From Stutzerimonas stutzeri (lineage in GTDB: Bacteria > Pseudomonadota > Gammaproteobacteria > Pseudomonadales > Pseudomonadaceae), in assembly GCF_024448695.1 (NCBI RefSeq), contig NZ_JAMOHY010000024.1, forward strand, positions 1 through 48,930: DNA of 48,930 nucleotides, given 5' to 3'. The notes under the pieces are model-generated. The model had not been told where the DNA came from, ran no database searches, and saw only the letters and a list, made by a program, of their open reading frames with translations. Position numbers and translations under genes: made by a program. Shown piece after piece: positions 41,753 to 48,930 of this stretch (position 1 is the first letter of the stretch; every line of letters starts with the position of its first letter).

Positions 41753-41817
41753 TCGGCGGCTCGGGGCTGATCAACGGGGTTTCTCCTGCCCAGTTGTGAC
41801 GCCCCGACCACCGCCGA
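41753..41817. repeat. interrupted inverted repeat between M and L
   Basis: TCGGCGG (41753-41759) pairs with CCGCCGA (41811-41817), and TCGGGG (41761-41766) with CCCCGA (41802-41807): 13 bp broken by a small internal loop, with a 35-base apical region. It fills the only sizeable gap in the head gene block. It may attenuate transcription or protect mRNA ends. Confidence 0.5.
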
Positions 41818-41831
41818 ACTAGGGCAAGAAC

Positions 41832-42296
41832 ATGAGCGCATTCATCGCAACTGGCGGCAGCGCCGAGCCTTACCCGATCACCAACGACGGCTGGTTTCCT
41901 GACCTGGACGGCGTGCACATGCGCGAGTCGCTGCGCCTCGACGGCAGCATCAGCGATGCGCGCCTCGAAGTCGCAGCCGTCAACGCCGTGATCGAGATCA
42001 ACCGCGAGCTTAAAGCCTGGAAATTCCGGCAGCACGCCGCCGGGTACGAAAGCCTGGCCGATGTGCCAGCTGATCAGATCCAGGGCGAGTCCGAGCTGCA
42101 GCACCTTTACCGCCGCGCCATCTACTGCAGCGCCGGCGCCGAGCTGGCCGAACGCTACCGCGACTACAGCGCCACCGGCGACGGTGCCGAGCGCGCCGAT
42201 GCACTCACCCCAACCGCCGACGAGTACCGCCGCGATGTCCGCTGGGCCATCCGCAGCATTCTCGGCCGCGTGCATACCACCGTGGAGCTGATCTGA
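41832..42296 (+). CDS. L: head completion/stabilization protein (P2 gpL family)
   Basis: 154 residues. The pattern DGWFPDLDGVHMRESLRLDGSISDARLEVAAVNAVIEINRELKAW split over helices, and DEYRRDVRWAIRSILGR at the end, match gpL, which caps the filled head at the portal vertex. The stop shares its last base with the start of gpX (TGATG). Confidence 0.92.
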   Translation: MSAFIATGGSAEPYPITNDGWFPDLDGVHMRESLRLDGSISDARLEVAAVNAVIEINRELKAWKFRQHAAGYESLADVPADQIQGESELQHLYRRAIYCSAGAELAERYRDYSATGDGAERADALTPTADEYRRDVRWAIRSILGRVHTTVELI

Positions 42297-42505
42297 TGGC
42301 CAGCCTGCGCGCCCAACAGGGCGACACCCTCGACGCCCTCTGCTGGCGCCACTACGGGCGCACCGCCGGCGTGGTTGAGCAGGTGCTCGACGCCAACCCC
42401 GGCCTGGCCGACCTCGGCCCGATCATCCCCCACGGCACCCTGATCCAACTGCCCGACCAGGCCGTGCGCGCCGAACAACGCCAAATGGTGAACCTATGGG
42501 ACTGA
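42296..42505 (+). CDS. X: phage tail protein X (LysM-like)
   Basis: A 69-residue protein with a LysM-like fold (RAQQGDTLDALCWRHYGRTAGVVEQVLDANPGLADLG, then LPHG-type IIPHGTLIQLPD). P2 gpX is essential for tail assembly. Its last ten bases overlap the next gene. Confidence 0.93.
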   Translation: MASLRAQQGDTLDALCWRHYGRTAGVVEQVLDANPGLADLGPIIPHGTLIQLPDQAVRAEQRQMVNLWD

Positions 42506-42954
42506 TCTACCTCGCCCTCTACAAGGGTCGCGGCACGCTGTTCAACCGCCTGGTGCGCCTCTGGACGCGCTCCAAATACAGCCACTGCGAGCTGATCCTG
42601 GCTGATGGTCGCTGGCTGTCCGCCTCGGCGATGGACGGCGGCGTGCGTGCCAAACGCATCGTGCTCGATCTTGAACACTGGTACCTGATCCCGGTGCCCT
42701 GGGCTGATGCTCGCCTGATCCAGCAGCTATACGAGCAGCACCAGGGGGAAGGCTACGACTGGCTCGGCCTGTTCGGTAGCCAGCTGCTACCCCTGACCAT
42801 CGACAACCGCCGCCGCATGTTCTGCAGCGAGTTCTGTGCCGCCGCCCTGGGCTTCCCCATGGCGCAGCGCTACAGCCCCGCGCTGCTGGGTGAAGTCGTG
42901 CAGCGCGTTCATGCCATCACAACCGCAGGGCAACAGGATGAAGCACATGCCTGA
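42496..42954 (+). CDS. YiiX/permuted NlpC-P60-like cysteine hydrolase
   Basis: A 152-residue protein inserted between tail gene X and the holin. The order His first (H30 in SKYSHCELIL) and then Cys (C110 in FCSEFCAAALG; second Cys at 114) is that of permuted papain-like NlpC/P60 (YiiX/YebB-type) hydrolases. GEGYDWLGLFG, ahead of the Cys, is also typical. No counterpart exists at this position in P2 itself. No signal peptide is visible. It could be a tail-tip or lysis-related peptidase, or modify another substrate; assignment is by motif only. Confidence 0.65.
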   Translation: MGLIYLALYKGRGTLFNRLVRLWTRSKYSHCELILADGRWLSASAMDGGVRAKRIVLDLEHWYLIPVPWADARLIQQLYEQHQGEGYDWLGLFGSQLLPLTIDNRRRMFCSEFCAAALGFPMAQRYSPALLGEVVQRVHAITTAGQQDEAHA

Positions 42955-43261
42955 CAGAGCCGAAACCTGGGCGTGGCTCGCCACGTGGGCGCAGGAAAAC
43001 TACCCCGTCCTATACGCCGCCGCATTGTCGGCTGCCATCGCCGGCTCCCGTCTCATGCTTGGCGGTGGCGAGCTGCGCCGCATAGCTGTCGAGGCGTTCG
43101 TCTGCGGCCTCATCACTCTGGCATTCAGCAACGGGCTGCCGCTGTTCGGCATCGCGGTAGAAGCCGCGCCGTTCTTCGGCGGCATCATCGGCCTGGTGGG
43201 AGCTGAAGGCGTTCGCGCCGCTGCCAAGCGCCTCTTTGATCGCAAGGCGGAGCAACTATGA
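42947..43261 (+). CDS. phage holin
   Basis: A 104-residue membrane protein with three hydrophobic segments (YPVLYAAALSAAIAGSRLML, AVEAFVCGLITLAFSNGLPL, AAPFFGGIIGLVGAEGV) and a basic C-terminus (KRLFDRKAEQL), as in class I holins that time lysis. ATG 42947 (MPDRAETWAW) has AGGA 8 bases upstream; ATG 42938 is an alternative. Both overlap the end of the preceding hydrolase gene. The stop overlaps the endolysin start by four bases. Confidence 0.88.
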   Translation: MPDRAETWAWLATWAQENYPVLYAAALSAAIAGSRLMLGGGELRRIAVEAFVCGLITLAFSNGLPLFGIAVEAAPFFGGIIGLVGAEGVRAAAKRLFDRKAEQL

Positions 43262-44073
43262 GTGACCTCCTGACCAACGGCTCGCGCGGCTTGGCCGTGC
43301 GTCAACTGCAAGCCGCGCTGGTGCTGGCAGGCCACGCCGTCACCGTCGATGGCGATTTCGGCGATAACACCGAACGCGCCGTGCTCGCCTACCAGCGCAA
43401 GGTCGGCCTCGTTGTAGATGGCGTAGCCGGTCCGAAAACGCTTGCATCACTGGCCGGCAAGGACTGCCGTCGCCTGCTCAAGGAAATCGACCTGCAGCAG
43501 GCCGCTGACCGCCTCGGCGTGCCACTGGCCAGCGTCAAAGCGGTCAACCAGGTGGAGAGCAGGGGAGAAGGGTTCCTGTCCAATTGCCGCCCGGTGATCC
43601 TCTTCGAGCGGCACGTGATGCATGATCGCCTGCAGGCCCACGGCATCACCGAACGCACCGCAGACAACCTCGCCCAGCAGTACCCGGCGCTGGTCAACCG
43701 CAAACCCGGCGGCTACATCGGCGGCACCGCCGAGCATCAGCGCCTGGCCCAGGCCAAGCAGATCCATGACGAAGCGGCGGTTGAGTCCGCCAGCTGGGGT
43801 CTGTTCCAGATCATGGGCCACCACTGGCAGCGCCTTGGCTACATGGACGCCCAGCACTTCGCCGACACGATGTCGCTCAGCGAGGCCGCCCAGCTCGACG
43901 CCTTCGTCAGCTTTATCGAAGCCGACCCGGCGCTGCACAAGTCGCTCAAGACTCGCAGCTGGAAGCAGTTCGCCCGGATCTACAACGGCCCGAACTACGC
44001 CCGTAACCTCTACGACGTAAAGCTCGCCCGCGCCTATGCGCAGTTCGCTGGTGAGCAGGAGCAGGCCGCATGA
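43258..44073 (+). CDS. endolysin: peptidoglycan-binding plus N-acetylmuramidase domain
   Basis: A 271-residue modular lysin. Residues 5-66 form a PG_binding_1 domain (GSRGLAVRQLQAALVLAG...VDGDFGDNTERAVLAYQ...VDGVAGPKT). From about 75 on is the DUF3380-type N-acetylmuramidase domain with the probable catalytic E100 in NQVESRGEGF, and SWGLFQIMGHHW. No signal peptide, so release depends on the upstream holin. It replaces the P2 gene K endolysin by a different enzyme class. Overlaps lysB by four bases. Confidence 0.92.
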   Translation: MSDLLTNGSRGLAVRQLQAALVLAGHAVTVDGDFGDNTERAVLAYQRKVGLVVDGVAGPKTLASLAGKDCRRLLKEIDLQQAADRLGVPLASVKAVNQVESRGEGFLSNCRPVILFERHVMHDRLQAHGITERTADNLAQQYPALVNRKPGGYIGGTAEHQRLAQAKQIHDEAAVESASWGLFQIMGHHWQRLGYMDAQHFADTMSLSEAAQLDAFVSFIEADPALHKSLKTRSWKQFARIYNGPNYARNLYDVKLARAYAQFAGEQEQAA

Positions 44074-44513
44074 GCACGCCACGCCTCTGGCTCGTTGTCG
44101 CAGGCGTATTCATCGCGCTGCTGGTGGTCCTGAATTTCCAGGATCAACGCATCGACGCGCAAACCGCCCGCGCGGATCTCGCCACCGAACGCCAGCAGCA
44201 GGCCGAACAACGCAACACCCGGCAGGCTGCCGTCATCGTCTCGCAGGAGCATGCGCTCGGCACCGAGCGCGCTGCCCAGGCCAGCCTGCACGAACAGCAC
44301 GGCCAACTGCGCCAAGCGCTCGCCGCCCGCCAACTGACCATCCAGGAGCTACGCCGTGAAAATGCCGAACTACGCGATTGGGCTGACCAGCTGCTGCCTG
44401 CTGCTGCTCGCCGGCTGCGCCAGCGCCCCGCAATCACCGGAGCCGCTGATTATCAGCATTGGCTGTCCCGTCGTGACGCCCTGCCAACTGCCGCCGGCGG
44501 CGCCGAGCAGTAA
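44070..44513 (+). CDS. lysB: i-spanin LysB (Rz-like)
   Basis: 147 residues: an N-terminal membrane anchor (LWLVVAGVFIALLVVLNF) followed by a long periplasmic coiled coil (about residues 30-105, rich in Gln, Ala, Arg and Glu). This is the inner-membrane spanin subunit of P2-like phages. The o-spanin gene is nested in its 3' part in another frame. Confidence 0.88.
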   Translation: MSTPRLWLVVAGVFIALLVVLNFQDQRIDAQTARADLATERQQQAEQRNTRQAAVIVSQEHALGTERAAQASLHEQHGQLRQALAARQLTIQELRRENAELRDWADQLLPAAARRLRQRPAITGAADYQHWLSRRDALPTAAGGAEQ

Positions 44514-44616
44514 CGGCGACCTGCTGGCTGATGCCGAGGCGCTCGAAACCGCCTGGGCCGAATGCGCCGCCACGGTCGACCTAGTGGTCGAGCACAACGA
44601 GCGGGGCACCCAATGA
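44356..44616 (+). CDS. lysC: o-spanin LysC (Rz1-like lipoprotein), nested in lysB
   Basis: An 86-residue lipoprotein frame overlapping lysB for 158 bases. The signal peptide ends in a lipobox LLAGC with lipidated C21, followed by a Pro/Ser-rich stretch. It starts with GTG 44356, preceded by AGGAG with 7-base spacing; an ATG two codons later is possible. Its partner LysB spans to the inner membrane to fuse the membranes at lysis. The stop overlaps the R start. Confidence 0.88.
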   Translation: MKMPNYAIGLTSCCLLLLAGCASAPQSPEPLIISIGCPVVTPCQLPPAAPSSNGDLLADAEALETAWAECAATVDLVVEHNERGTQ

Positions 44617-45035
44617 AAAAGCCCGAATCCCTGCGCGCCCACCTGCAGGCCGCCATCCCCGAGCTCAAGCGCAACCCCGACCGCCTGCTGGTCTTCGTTG
44701 ACGCCGGCAGCATGCGCAGCACCGCCGCGCCGGGGCTTTCGTTTGAATACAGCTACACCCTCAACCTGATCCTCACCGACTTCTCCGGCAGCCCGGATGC
44801 CGTCGCCATCCCGCTGTTCGCCTGGGTGCTGGTCAACCAGCGCGAGCTGATGGAGAACCAGGAGAAGGGCCGCGACGCCATCAAGTTCGAGGCCGACATC
44901 CTCGACAACAGCAAGGTCGACCTGTCCATTACCCTGCCGCTCACCGAGCGCGTTATCGTCCATCGCCAGGACGATGGCAGCCTCCAGATCACTCACCCGG
45001 CCGAGCCGGTTCCGGACTGGGCTGACCATGGCTGA
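44613..45035 (+). CDS. R: tail completion protein (P2 gpR family)
   Basis: 140 residues starting MKKPESLRAHLQAAIPELKRNPDRLLVFVDAG. The body (SFEYSYTLNLILTDFSGSPDAVAIPLFAWVLVNQ, ITLPLTERVIV) is typical of gpR, needed to finish the tail and join it to the head. ATG 44613 overlaps the lysC stop (ATGA) and its own stop overlaps S by 8 bases. Confidence 0.92.
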   Translation: MKKPESLRAHLQAAIPELKRNPDRLLVFVDAGSMRSTAAPGLSFEYSYTLNLILTDFSGSPDAVAIPLFAWVLVNQRELMENQEKGRDAIKFEADILDNSKVDLSITLPLTERVIVHRQDDGSLQITHPAEPVPDWADHG

Positions 45036-45486
45036 CGACCTGCGCGCCCTGGAAGATTGGGCCGGCGCACTGCTCAACCAGGTGCAGCCCGCCGAGCGGC
45101 GCAAGGTCACACAGGCCATTGCCCGCGAACTGCGCCGCAGCCAGCAGCAACGCATCGGCGCGCAGCGCAACCCGGACGGCACCCCCTACGCCCCGCGCAA
45201 GCCTCGCCAGCAGCTGCGCGCCAAAGCCGGGCGCATCAAACAGCGCAAGATGTTCGCTAAGCTGCGCACCGCCCGGTACCTGCGCCTGCAGAGCGACGCC
45301 AGCTCAATCGCCATTGGTTTTGCCGGTCGCGTGTCGCGCCTGGCCCGCATCCACCAGTACGGCCTGCGCGACAAACCCGGCCGCAACTCGCCCGATATCC
45401 AGTACCAACGCCGGCAGCTGCTGGGCTTCAGCGATGCCGAGCTGGAGATGATCCGCGACCAGCTCGTCGCGCACCTCGTGCCCTGA
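45028..45486 (+). CDS. S: tail completion protein (P2 gpS family)
   Basis: 152 residues starting MADDLRALEDWAGALLNQVQPAERRKVTQAIARELRRSQQQRI. The segment RNPDGTPYAPRKPR and the phage-virion-morphogenesis segment RVSRLARIHQYGLRDKP identify the family. The start is internal to the longest frame and overlaps R by 8 bases. A 68-base gap separates it from V. Confidence 0.92.
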   Translation: MADDLRALEDWAGALLNQVQPAERRKVTQAIARELRRSQQQRIGAQRNPDGTPYAPRKPRQQLRAKAGRIKQRKMFAKLRTARYLRLQSDASSIAIGFAGRVSRLARIHQYGLRDKPGRNSPDIQYQRRQLLGFSDAELEMIRDQLVAHLVP

Positions 45487-45554
45487 CCCTGTAACGGCCT
45501 CCGCTACACAGCCCAACCAATGCGCCACGCGCCCGCGAAGGCGAGCATGGCGGC

Positions 45555-46127
45555 ATGAACATCACCGACCTCCTGCGCCGCCTCGAAAACCTGATCCGCC
45601 TCGGCACTATCGCCGCAGTGGACCATCAGGCTGCGCGCTGCACGGTCAAAAGTGGCGGGCTCAGCATCCCCAATCTGCCCTGGCTCGCCCAGCGCGCCGG
45701 CAGCAGCAGCGACTGGGACCCGCCCACGGTCGGCGAGCAGTGCATCTTATTCAGCCCTAGCGGCGAACCGGCTCAGGGCATCGTCCTGGTCGGGCTCTAC
45801 TCACAGCAACGCCCGGCGCCGTCGAACAGCGCAAACCTGCGCCGACGGACCTACCCGGACGGGGCTGTGATCGATTACGACCACGTCACCAGCACGCTCA
45901 CCGCCACGCTGCCCGAAGGCGGCAAGGCCAAGCTCACCGCCACCGGTGGGCTGCATGTCGTTGGTCCCATCACCCACGAGGGTGACTACACCCAGATCGG
46001 CAACCAGAACGTCACCGGCACCGTGAACGTCACTGAAGACGTGATCGCCGGCGACATCAGCCTGGTCAATCACCGCACCAAGGGCGTCACGCCCGGCACC
46101 GGTGTTTCCCAGGAGCCCACGCCATGA
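45555..46127 (+). CDS. V: baseplate spike protein (P2 gpV family)
   Basis: 190 residues forming the membrane-piercing spike. An N-terminal OB-fold domain (LIRLGTIAAVDHQAARCTVKSGGL...WLAQRAG...GEQCILFSPSGEPAQGIVLVGLY) is followed by a triple-stranded beta-helix (GGKAKLTATGGLHVVGPITHEGDYTQIGN). At the tip, where P2-type spikes often have a His-x-His iron site, the sequence reads NHRTKGV (H173-R-T175), so the second His is missing. V starts the baseplate block V-W-J-I. Confidence 0.93.
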   Translation: MNITDLLRRLENLIRLGTIAAVDHQAARCTVKSGGLSIPNLPWLAQRAGSSSDWDPPTVGEQCILFSPSGEPAQGIVLVGLYSQQRPAPSNSANLRRRTYPDGAVIDYDHVTSTLTATLPEGGKAKLTATGGLHVVGPITHEGDYTQIGNQNVTGTVNVTEDVIAGDISLVNHRTKGVTPGTGVSQEPTP

Positions 46128-46477
46128 TCGGCATGTCCGCCCGTACCGGCCGCACGGTCAGCGACTCGGCGCACCTGGCCCAGTCCATCGCCGACATTCT
46201 CACCACGCCCATCGGCTCGCGCGTGATGCGCCGCGAATACGGCAGCCAGCTGCCGGATCTGATCGACGCACCCACCAACGACACCACTCGCCTGCAGGCC
46301 TATGCAGCCACCGCCATGGCGCTGATGCGCTGGGAAACCCGCATCCGCCTGAGCCGTGTGCAACTGTTTCTGGGCGAGCGCCCCGGGCAGGTGGTGCTCG
46401 AGCTTGAAGGCACCCGCGTGGATACCAACGAAGCGCTCTCGCTCAGCGTGCCCCTGCGCCTGGGGGCCAGCGCATGA
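46124..46477 (+). CDS. W: baseplate wedge protein (P2 gpW, T4 gp25-like)
   Basis: 117 residues with the gp25-like fold (DSAHLAQSIADILTTPIGSRVMRREYGSQLPDLID, then ETRIRLSRVQ). Full length. Overlaps V and J by four bases each. Confidence 0.94.
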   Translation: MIGMSARTGRTVSDSAHLAQSIADILTTPIGSRVMRREYGSQLPDLIDAPTNDTTRLQAYAATAMALMRWETRIRLSRVQLFLGERPGQVVLELEGTRVDTNEALSLSVPLRLGASA

Positions 46478-47388
46478 ATACCTTCACGCCCATCGACCTG
46501 GCCCAGCTGCCTGACCCCGACGTGGTCGAGCAGATCGACTACGAGCAGATCCTCGCCGCGCGCAAGGCCTACGCCATCAGCCTATGGCCCGCCGAACAGC
46601 AGGCCGAGGTCGCCGCCACGCTCGCGCTGGAATCCGAGCCGCTGACAAAGCTCATTCAGGAAAACGCCTACCGCGAAACCCTGCTGCGCCAGCGCGTCAA
46701 CGAGGCCGCACTCGGCACCATGTTGGCCAAGGCCAAGGGCAACGACCTGGTGCAGCTCGCTGCCAACTACAACGTCAAGCGCTTGGAAGTCACCCCGGCG
46801 GACAACAGCACCGTGCCGCCAACCCCAGCTGTGATGGAATCGTTCGAGAGCCTGCGCGAGCGCGCGCAAATGTCCTGGGAAGGGCTCAGCACCGCCGGCC
46901 CGCGCAACAGCTACATCCTTCATGCCCGCAGCGCCGATGGCCGCGTGGCCGATGCCACAGCGGAAAGCCCATCGCCCGCCGTGGTAGTCGTCACCGTCCA
47001 GTCCCTGCTGGGCAACGGCGCAGCCGATCAGGAGTTGCTCAACACCGTGGCGGCCTACCTCAGCGACGAAGACCGCCGCCCGGTGGGTGACCGCCTTACC
47101 GTGCAGTCCGCCGAAGTGCTGGAATACAGCGTCGAGGCCGTGCTTTATCTCAACACCGTAGGCCCCGAGGTCGAACCGATCCGCGCCGCCGCCGAGCAGC
47201 GCCTCGCCGCTCTGGTCAGCCAGCGCCGGCGGCTGGGGCTGGAAGTGAACCGCTCCGCCCTGGACGCCGCCTTGCACATCGAGGGCGTGCGCCGCGTCGA
47301 GCTCCCCGGCTGGGTCGATATCATCGCCACGGCATACCAGGCCCCGTATTGCACCGGATTCAGCGTCGTCGTTGGGGCCCAGGCATGA
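46474..47388 (+). CDS. J: baseplate assembly protein (P2 gpJ family)
   Basis: 304 residues, close to the P2 length. Starts MNTFTPIDLAQLPDPDVVEQIDYEQILAARK and contains VTVQSLLGNGAADQELLNTVAAYLSDEDRRPVGDRLTVQSAEV split across strands, typical of gpJ. It forms the rim of the baseplate. Four-base overlaps join it to W and I. Confidence 0.94.
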   Translation: MNTFTPIDLAQLPDPDVVEQIDYEQILAARKAYAISLWPAEQQAEVAATLALESEPLTKLIQENAYRETLLRQRVNEAALGTMLAKAKGNDLVQLAANYNVKRLEVTPADNSTVPPTPAVMESFESLRERAQMSWEGLSTAGPRNSYILHARSADGRVADATAESPSPAVVVVTVQSLLGNGAADQELLNTVAAYLSDEDRRPVGDRLTVQSAEVLEYSVEAVLYLNTVGPEVEPIRAAAEQRLAALVSQRRRLGLEVNRSALDAALHIEGVRRVELPGWVDIIATAYQAPYCTGFSVVVGAQA

Positions 47389-48008
47389 CCGCCCGGCACC
47401 TGCTGCCGCCCAACGCCAGCCAGCTCGAGCAGCTGGCCGCCGAAGCGCTCGCGCAGATCGAGCGGGTACCGGTACCCATCCGCGATTTGATCAACCCCGA
47501 CCGCTGCCCGGTCGAGCTGCTGCCGTACCTGGCCTGGGCCTTCTCCGTAGACCGCTGGGATGCCACCTGGTCCGAGGCCATCAAGCGCGAAGTCATCAAG
47601 GCCTCGTACTTCGTGCATTCGCGCAAGGGCACCATCGGCGCGCTGCGCCGCGTGGTCGAGCCGCTGGGCTATCTGCTCCGCGTAACCGAATGGTGGCAGC
47701 AGGTGCCCGAGGGCGTGCCCGGCACCTTCTCGCTGGAAATCGGCGTGCTGCAAACCGGCATCAGTGAAGAAACCTACGAATCCCTGACCCTGCTGATCGA
47801 TGACGCCAAGCCCCTCAGCCGCCACTTGATCGGGCTGGACATCAGCCTCGAAACCCACCTCACACGCCACGTCGGCGTTGCCGTCACCGATGGCGACGAG
47901 CTCGACGTGTACCCCTGGGAAAACGCCGATATCGATGTCCTGGTGCAGCGATACATCGGCGTGAGCGACTACATCCTCGACGAAATGGACGTGTACCCAC
48001 ATGGTTGA
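47385..48008 (+). CDS. I: phage tail protein I
   Basis: 207 residues starting MTARHLLPPNASQLEQLAAEALAQIERVPVPIRDL. The core PDRCPVELLPYLAWAFSVDRWDATWSEAIKREVIK and HSRKGTIGALRRVVEPLGY is typical of gpI. The C-terminal part (ISLETHLTRHVGVAVTDGDELDVYPW) is longer than in P2. ATG 47385 overlaps the J stop; its own stop lies inside the tail-fibre gene start, an 8-base overlap. Confidence 0.94.
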   Translation: MTARHLLPPNASQLEQLAAEALAQIERVPVPIRDLINPDRCPVELLPYLAWAFSVDRWDATWSEAIKREVIKASYFVHSRKGTIGALRRVVEPLGYLLRVTEWWQQVPEGVPGTFSLEIGVLQTGISEETYESLTLLIDDAKPLSRHLIGLDISLETHLTRHVGVAVTDGDELDVYPWENADIDVLVQRYIGVSDYILDEMDVYPHG

Positions 48009-48930
48009 CGTAAACACCCAGTTCGGCGGCTTCCTGACCAACCTCGGCGCCGCCAAGAATGCCAACGCAAACGCCCTGGGCGAGCCGTGGAAACTGACCC
48101 ACATGCTCATCGGCGATGCCAACGGCACCGACCCGGCGCCAAGCCCTGGGCAAACAGCGCTGGTTAATCAGGTCTACCGCGCCCAGCTCAATCAGCTGTA
48201 CGTTTCGCCCACCGATGACAACGTGCTGATCGCCGAACTGGTGTTGCCGCCAAACGTAGGCGGCTGGTGGATCCGCGAACTGGCCCTGGAAGATGAAGAC
48301 GGTGTGTTCTCCGCCGTCGCCAAGTGCCCGCCGAGTTACAAGCCCGTGCTGGCCCAGGGCAGCGGTCGCAACCAGGTGGTGCGCATGCACGTCATCACCA
48401 GCGGCACGGCCAACATCCAGCTAAAGATCGACCCCAGCGTGGTGCTGGCGACGCGGGCTTATTGCGACGGGCTGATTGCGGCGCATAACGCCTTGGCGAA
48501 CCCCCACGCGCAATACGCGTTGCGCGGGGCAGTTACGAGCATTGCAGCCAGCACAGTGCTGACCTCCGCTCAGATGGGCCTGCTACTGGCCGATGCCAGC
48601 GGCGCTCCGCTTACGGCCACGCTACCTGCCAGCGACGCGCTGCTGGGTGTCCGCGACATCATCGTCCGCCGCATTGACAACTCGGGCAACCGTCTGAAGA
48701 TTCAGGCGTCCGGTACCGACAAAATCAAATTCCATACCCACTTGGCCAGCGAGGGCTATCCCTTCACGGTACTGATGGGTGCCGGCGACTGGTGGCATCT
48801 GCGCAGCGATGGCCAGGGCGGCTGGTGGCTGATTGGCCGGCACGACACTACGCCGTTGGGCCGTCCCGTTTTCGAGACCACAACCGTGTTTGCTCCAGGT
48901 GGCTACGGAGCGCTGAGCGGCTCGGAACTG
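48001..48930 (+). CDS. H: phage tail fibre protein (gpH-like), partial
   Basis: Open for 310 codons to the right window edge. Residues 1-about 155 (MVDVNTQFGGFLTNLGAAKNANA..., LPPNVGGWWIRELALEDEDG, AVAKCPPSYKPVLAQGSGRNQ) form the DUF3751-type N-terminal domain that docks P2-like fibres to the baseplate. NPHAQYALR, at about 168-176, is a fibre repeat. The middle (TATLPASDALLGVRDIIVRRIDNSGN...GGWWLIGRHD) is beta-rich. The receptor-binding C-terminus lies outside the window. Confidence 0.92.
   Translation, partial: MVDVNTQFGGFLTNLGAAKNANANALGEPWKLTHMLIGDANGTDPAPSPGQTALVNQVYRAQLNQLYVSPTDDNVLIAELVLPPNVGGWWIRELALEDEDGVFSAVAKCPPSYKPVLAQGSGRNQVVRMHVITSGTANIQLKIDPSVVLATRAYCDGLIAAHNALANPHAQYALRGAVTSIAASTVLTSAQMGLLLADASGAPLTATLPASDALLGVRDIIVRRIDNSGNRLKIQASGTDKIKFHTHLASEGYPFTVLMGAGDWWHLRSDGQGGWWLIGRHDTTPLGRPVFETTTVFAPGGYGALSGSEL

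Larger units (their letters stand above)
34776..48930. mobile_element. P2-type (phiCTX-like) prophage, left part
   Basis: Virion genes in P2 order fill 36043-48930: Q, P (leftward), then O, N, M, L, X, a hydrolase, holin, endolysin, lysB, lysC, R, S, V, W, J, I and the start of the tail fibre (rightward). All look intact. No int, repressor, cox or replication gene lies between the tRNA and the structural genes, so these must be at the right end, as in a phage whose attP lies near cos. The right boundary is beyond the window. Capsid and terminase genes rule out a simple tailocin. Confidence 0.9.

Noticed and set aside
45490..45508. TGT-N13-ACA upstream of gene V, resembling a P2 Ogr activator site
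   Set aside because: The spacing I recall is N12, and the implied start site would fall at the V start codon. No match was found between P and O either.
36043..48930. Tailocin (R-pyocin-like) instead of prophage
   Set aside because: Portal, terminase, scaffold, capsid and head-completion genes are all present and look intact.

Overview
The window looks like a Pseudomonas chromosome (gammaproteobacterium). The evidence is a long core block in the order aceA, roxA-like, purB, hflD, mnmA, nudJ, idh, icd, cspD, clpS, clpA, infA, bpt, aat, trxB, ftsK, lolA, rarA, crcB, serS, cysG, tusDCBE, yccA-like, tRNA-Ser. As far as I recall, this is essentially the order around aceA to tRNA-Ser in P. aeruginosa. 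Protein-level features also fit: the 531-residue isocitrate lyase with KQCGH, a monomeric NADP-IDH beside the dimeric enzyme, and CysG as a fused siroheme synthase. I cannot name the species.

Layout. 1-3.3 kb: the end of an unidentified reading frame, queD, a NhaC/YuiF-type permease and an AI-2E/PerM-family membrane protein. 3.3-8.5 kb: aceA with a 500-base leader carrying a dyad and a promoter candidate, then a tightly coupled leftward operon of a roxA-like JmjC oxygenase, a GNAT acetyltransferase, a PLD-like (DUF7931-type) protein and a secreted secretin-N-like protein. 8.5-16.3 kb: purB, hflD-mnmA-nudJ, and the divergent idh/icd pair. Together with aceA, these place every enzyme that competes for isocitrate within 13 kb. 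16.3-21.4 kb: cspD and clpS-clpA, then infA, bpt and aat. This brings together the N-degron adaptor, the unfoldase and both aminoacyl transferases. 21.4-30.3 kb: trxB, ftsK, lolA, rarA-crcB, serS and cysG. 30.3-34.6 kb: a glutathionyl-hydroquinone reductase, the tusD-C-B-E-trpD2 operon whose sulfur relay feeds MnmA, and a Bax-inhibitor-like membrane protein.

34.7-48.9 kb: tRNA-Ser(UGA) with its own promoter, followed at its 3' end by a P2-type prophage that runs off the right edge. The virion genes follow P2 order: Q and P leftward, then O, N, M, L, X, lysis cassette, R, S, V, W, J, I and the start of the tail fibre rightward. No integrase, repressor or replication gene lies between the tRNA and the virion genes. 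The layout tRNA-Ser, short non-coding/cargo slot, cos, Q matches what I recall for the P. aeruginosa cytotoxin-converting phage phiCTX, so int and the early genes should be at the unseen right end. The 1-kb gap between tRNA and first phage gene holds nested direct repeats beside the tRNA, a phased cluster of GGTAAT motifs, a cos-like sequence and a terminator. It is the least explained part of the window and the best place to look for something new.

Start codons were moved from the longest open frame to an internal start wherever family alignment, a Shine-Dalgarno sequence or a stop/start overlap decided it. All functional calls come from reading the sequence and remembered family features; no database search was run.
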